NCBI RefSeq assembly: GCF_006376675.1
Contig: NZ_VEWK01000012.1
Location: 62,001-126,000, forward strand
Origin: Brucella pecoris
GTDB lineage: Bacteria; Pseudomonadota; Alphaproteobacteria; Rhizobiales; Rhizobiaceae
Length of the DNA: 64,000 nt
Direction: 5' to 3'
The position numbers were made by a program, and so were the translations under genes. The notes beneath the pieces are model-generated. The model did not search any database, was not told where the DNA came from, and worked only from the letters and a program-made list of their open reading frames with translations. This document shows, in pieces, positions 63,900-64,000 of this stretch. The first letter of the stretch is position 1, and each line of letters begins with the position of its first letter.

Positions 63900-64000
63900 A
63901 TGATCAGCAAGGAAGCCATCAAGCGCGGTTATAATCGCGGAAATTATGTCGTCGGCGCCCCGACACAGCCGCATTATGCCGGCAGCATCAAGGAAATCGG
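63900..64000 (+). CDS. Next gene of the polyol operon, N-terminal fragment
   Basis: Two bases after the dehydrogenase stop an ATG at 63900 opens MISKEAIKRGYNRGNYVVG and continues past the window edge (33 full codons visible). It is likely the next operon enzyme, but too little is visible to name a family. Confidence 0.6.
   Translation, partial: MISKEAIKRGYNRGNYVVGAPTQPHYAGSIKEI

Noticed and set aside
1..64000. CRISPR array, rRNA operon, prophage
   Set aside because: No regularly spaced direct repeats, rRNA-like sequence or phage structural genes were seen anywhere in the window.

Overview
The window looks like chromosomal DNA of an alphaproteobacterium of the Brucella/Ochrobactrum group (Hyphomicrobiales). 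The signs are the many branched-chain-type and sugar-type ABC importers, a phosphoketolase-acetate kinase pair, a DUF930 protein, an Lrp/alanine dehydrogenase pair, and a 60-bp dispersed repeat of a kind I recall from this group. The species is inferred from gene content, not from a marker gene.

Layout. (1) 1-9179: a Liv-type importer on the minus strand, including a fused LivM-LivG protein. It is divergent from an RpiR-type regulator and a tightly coupled operon of cysteine hydrolase, glutamine-synthetase-like ligase, N-formylglutamate-amidohydrolase-like enzyme and class III aminotransferase, which looks like an amine or amide catabolic unit. (2) 9180-14405: a mobile scar with a decayed serine resolvase, a decayed IS1595-type transposase within nested inverted repeats, an aldehyde dehydrogenase-SDR pair, and an IS110-type element whose transposase carries an in-frame amber codon. 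(3) 14407-23332: a CoA-transferase / MaoC hydratase / CitE lyase operon, an IclR regulator and a complete Liv importer whose ATPase and permease genes are visibly more GC-rich than their surroundings. (4) 23507-30289: a polar amino-acid ABC importer, an AraC regulator, an HSL-type esterase, an M20 amidohydrolase and a PaiB-like flavin-binding protein.

(5) 30299-44252 is the most interesting part: a MocR regulator divergent from what appears to be a complete mevalonate (probably also mevalonolactone) catabolic operon. It holds a class II HMG-CoA reductase, a type III CoA-transferase, a crotonase, a ribose-type ABC importer and HMG-CoA lyase. One importer permease is fused to an SMP-30/strictosidine-synthase-like lactonase domain. 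A second lactonase-like protein has lost the presumed metal ligands. A Liv-type binding protein without its own permeases closes the operon. The predicted route is uptake, lactone opening, mevalonyl-CoA, HMG-CoA, then acetyl-CoA plus acetoacetate.

(6) 44253-64000 reads as ordinary core genome. A tRNA-fMet 3' remnant with its terminator at 44611-44741 may mark the edge of the accessory region. Then come phosphoketolase and acetate kinase, small stress proteins, a MarR/FUSC efflux pair, a RidA/TetR pair with three operator-like palindromes, a Kef-type antiporter, a dual-specificity-like phosphatase, a DUF930 TonB-like protein, Lrp/alanine dehydrogenase, and a polyol-type MFS transporter-kinase-flavin dehydrogenase operon that runs off the end.
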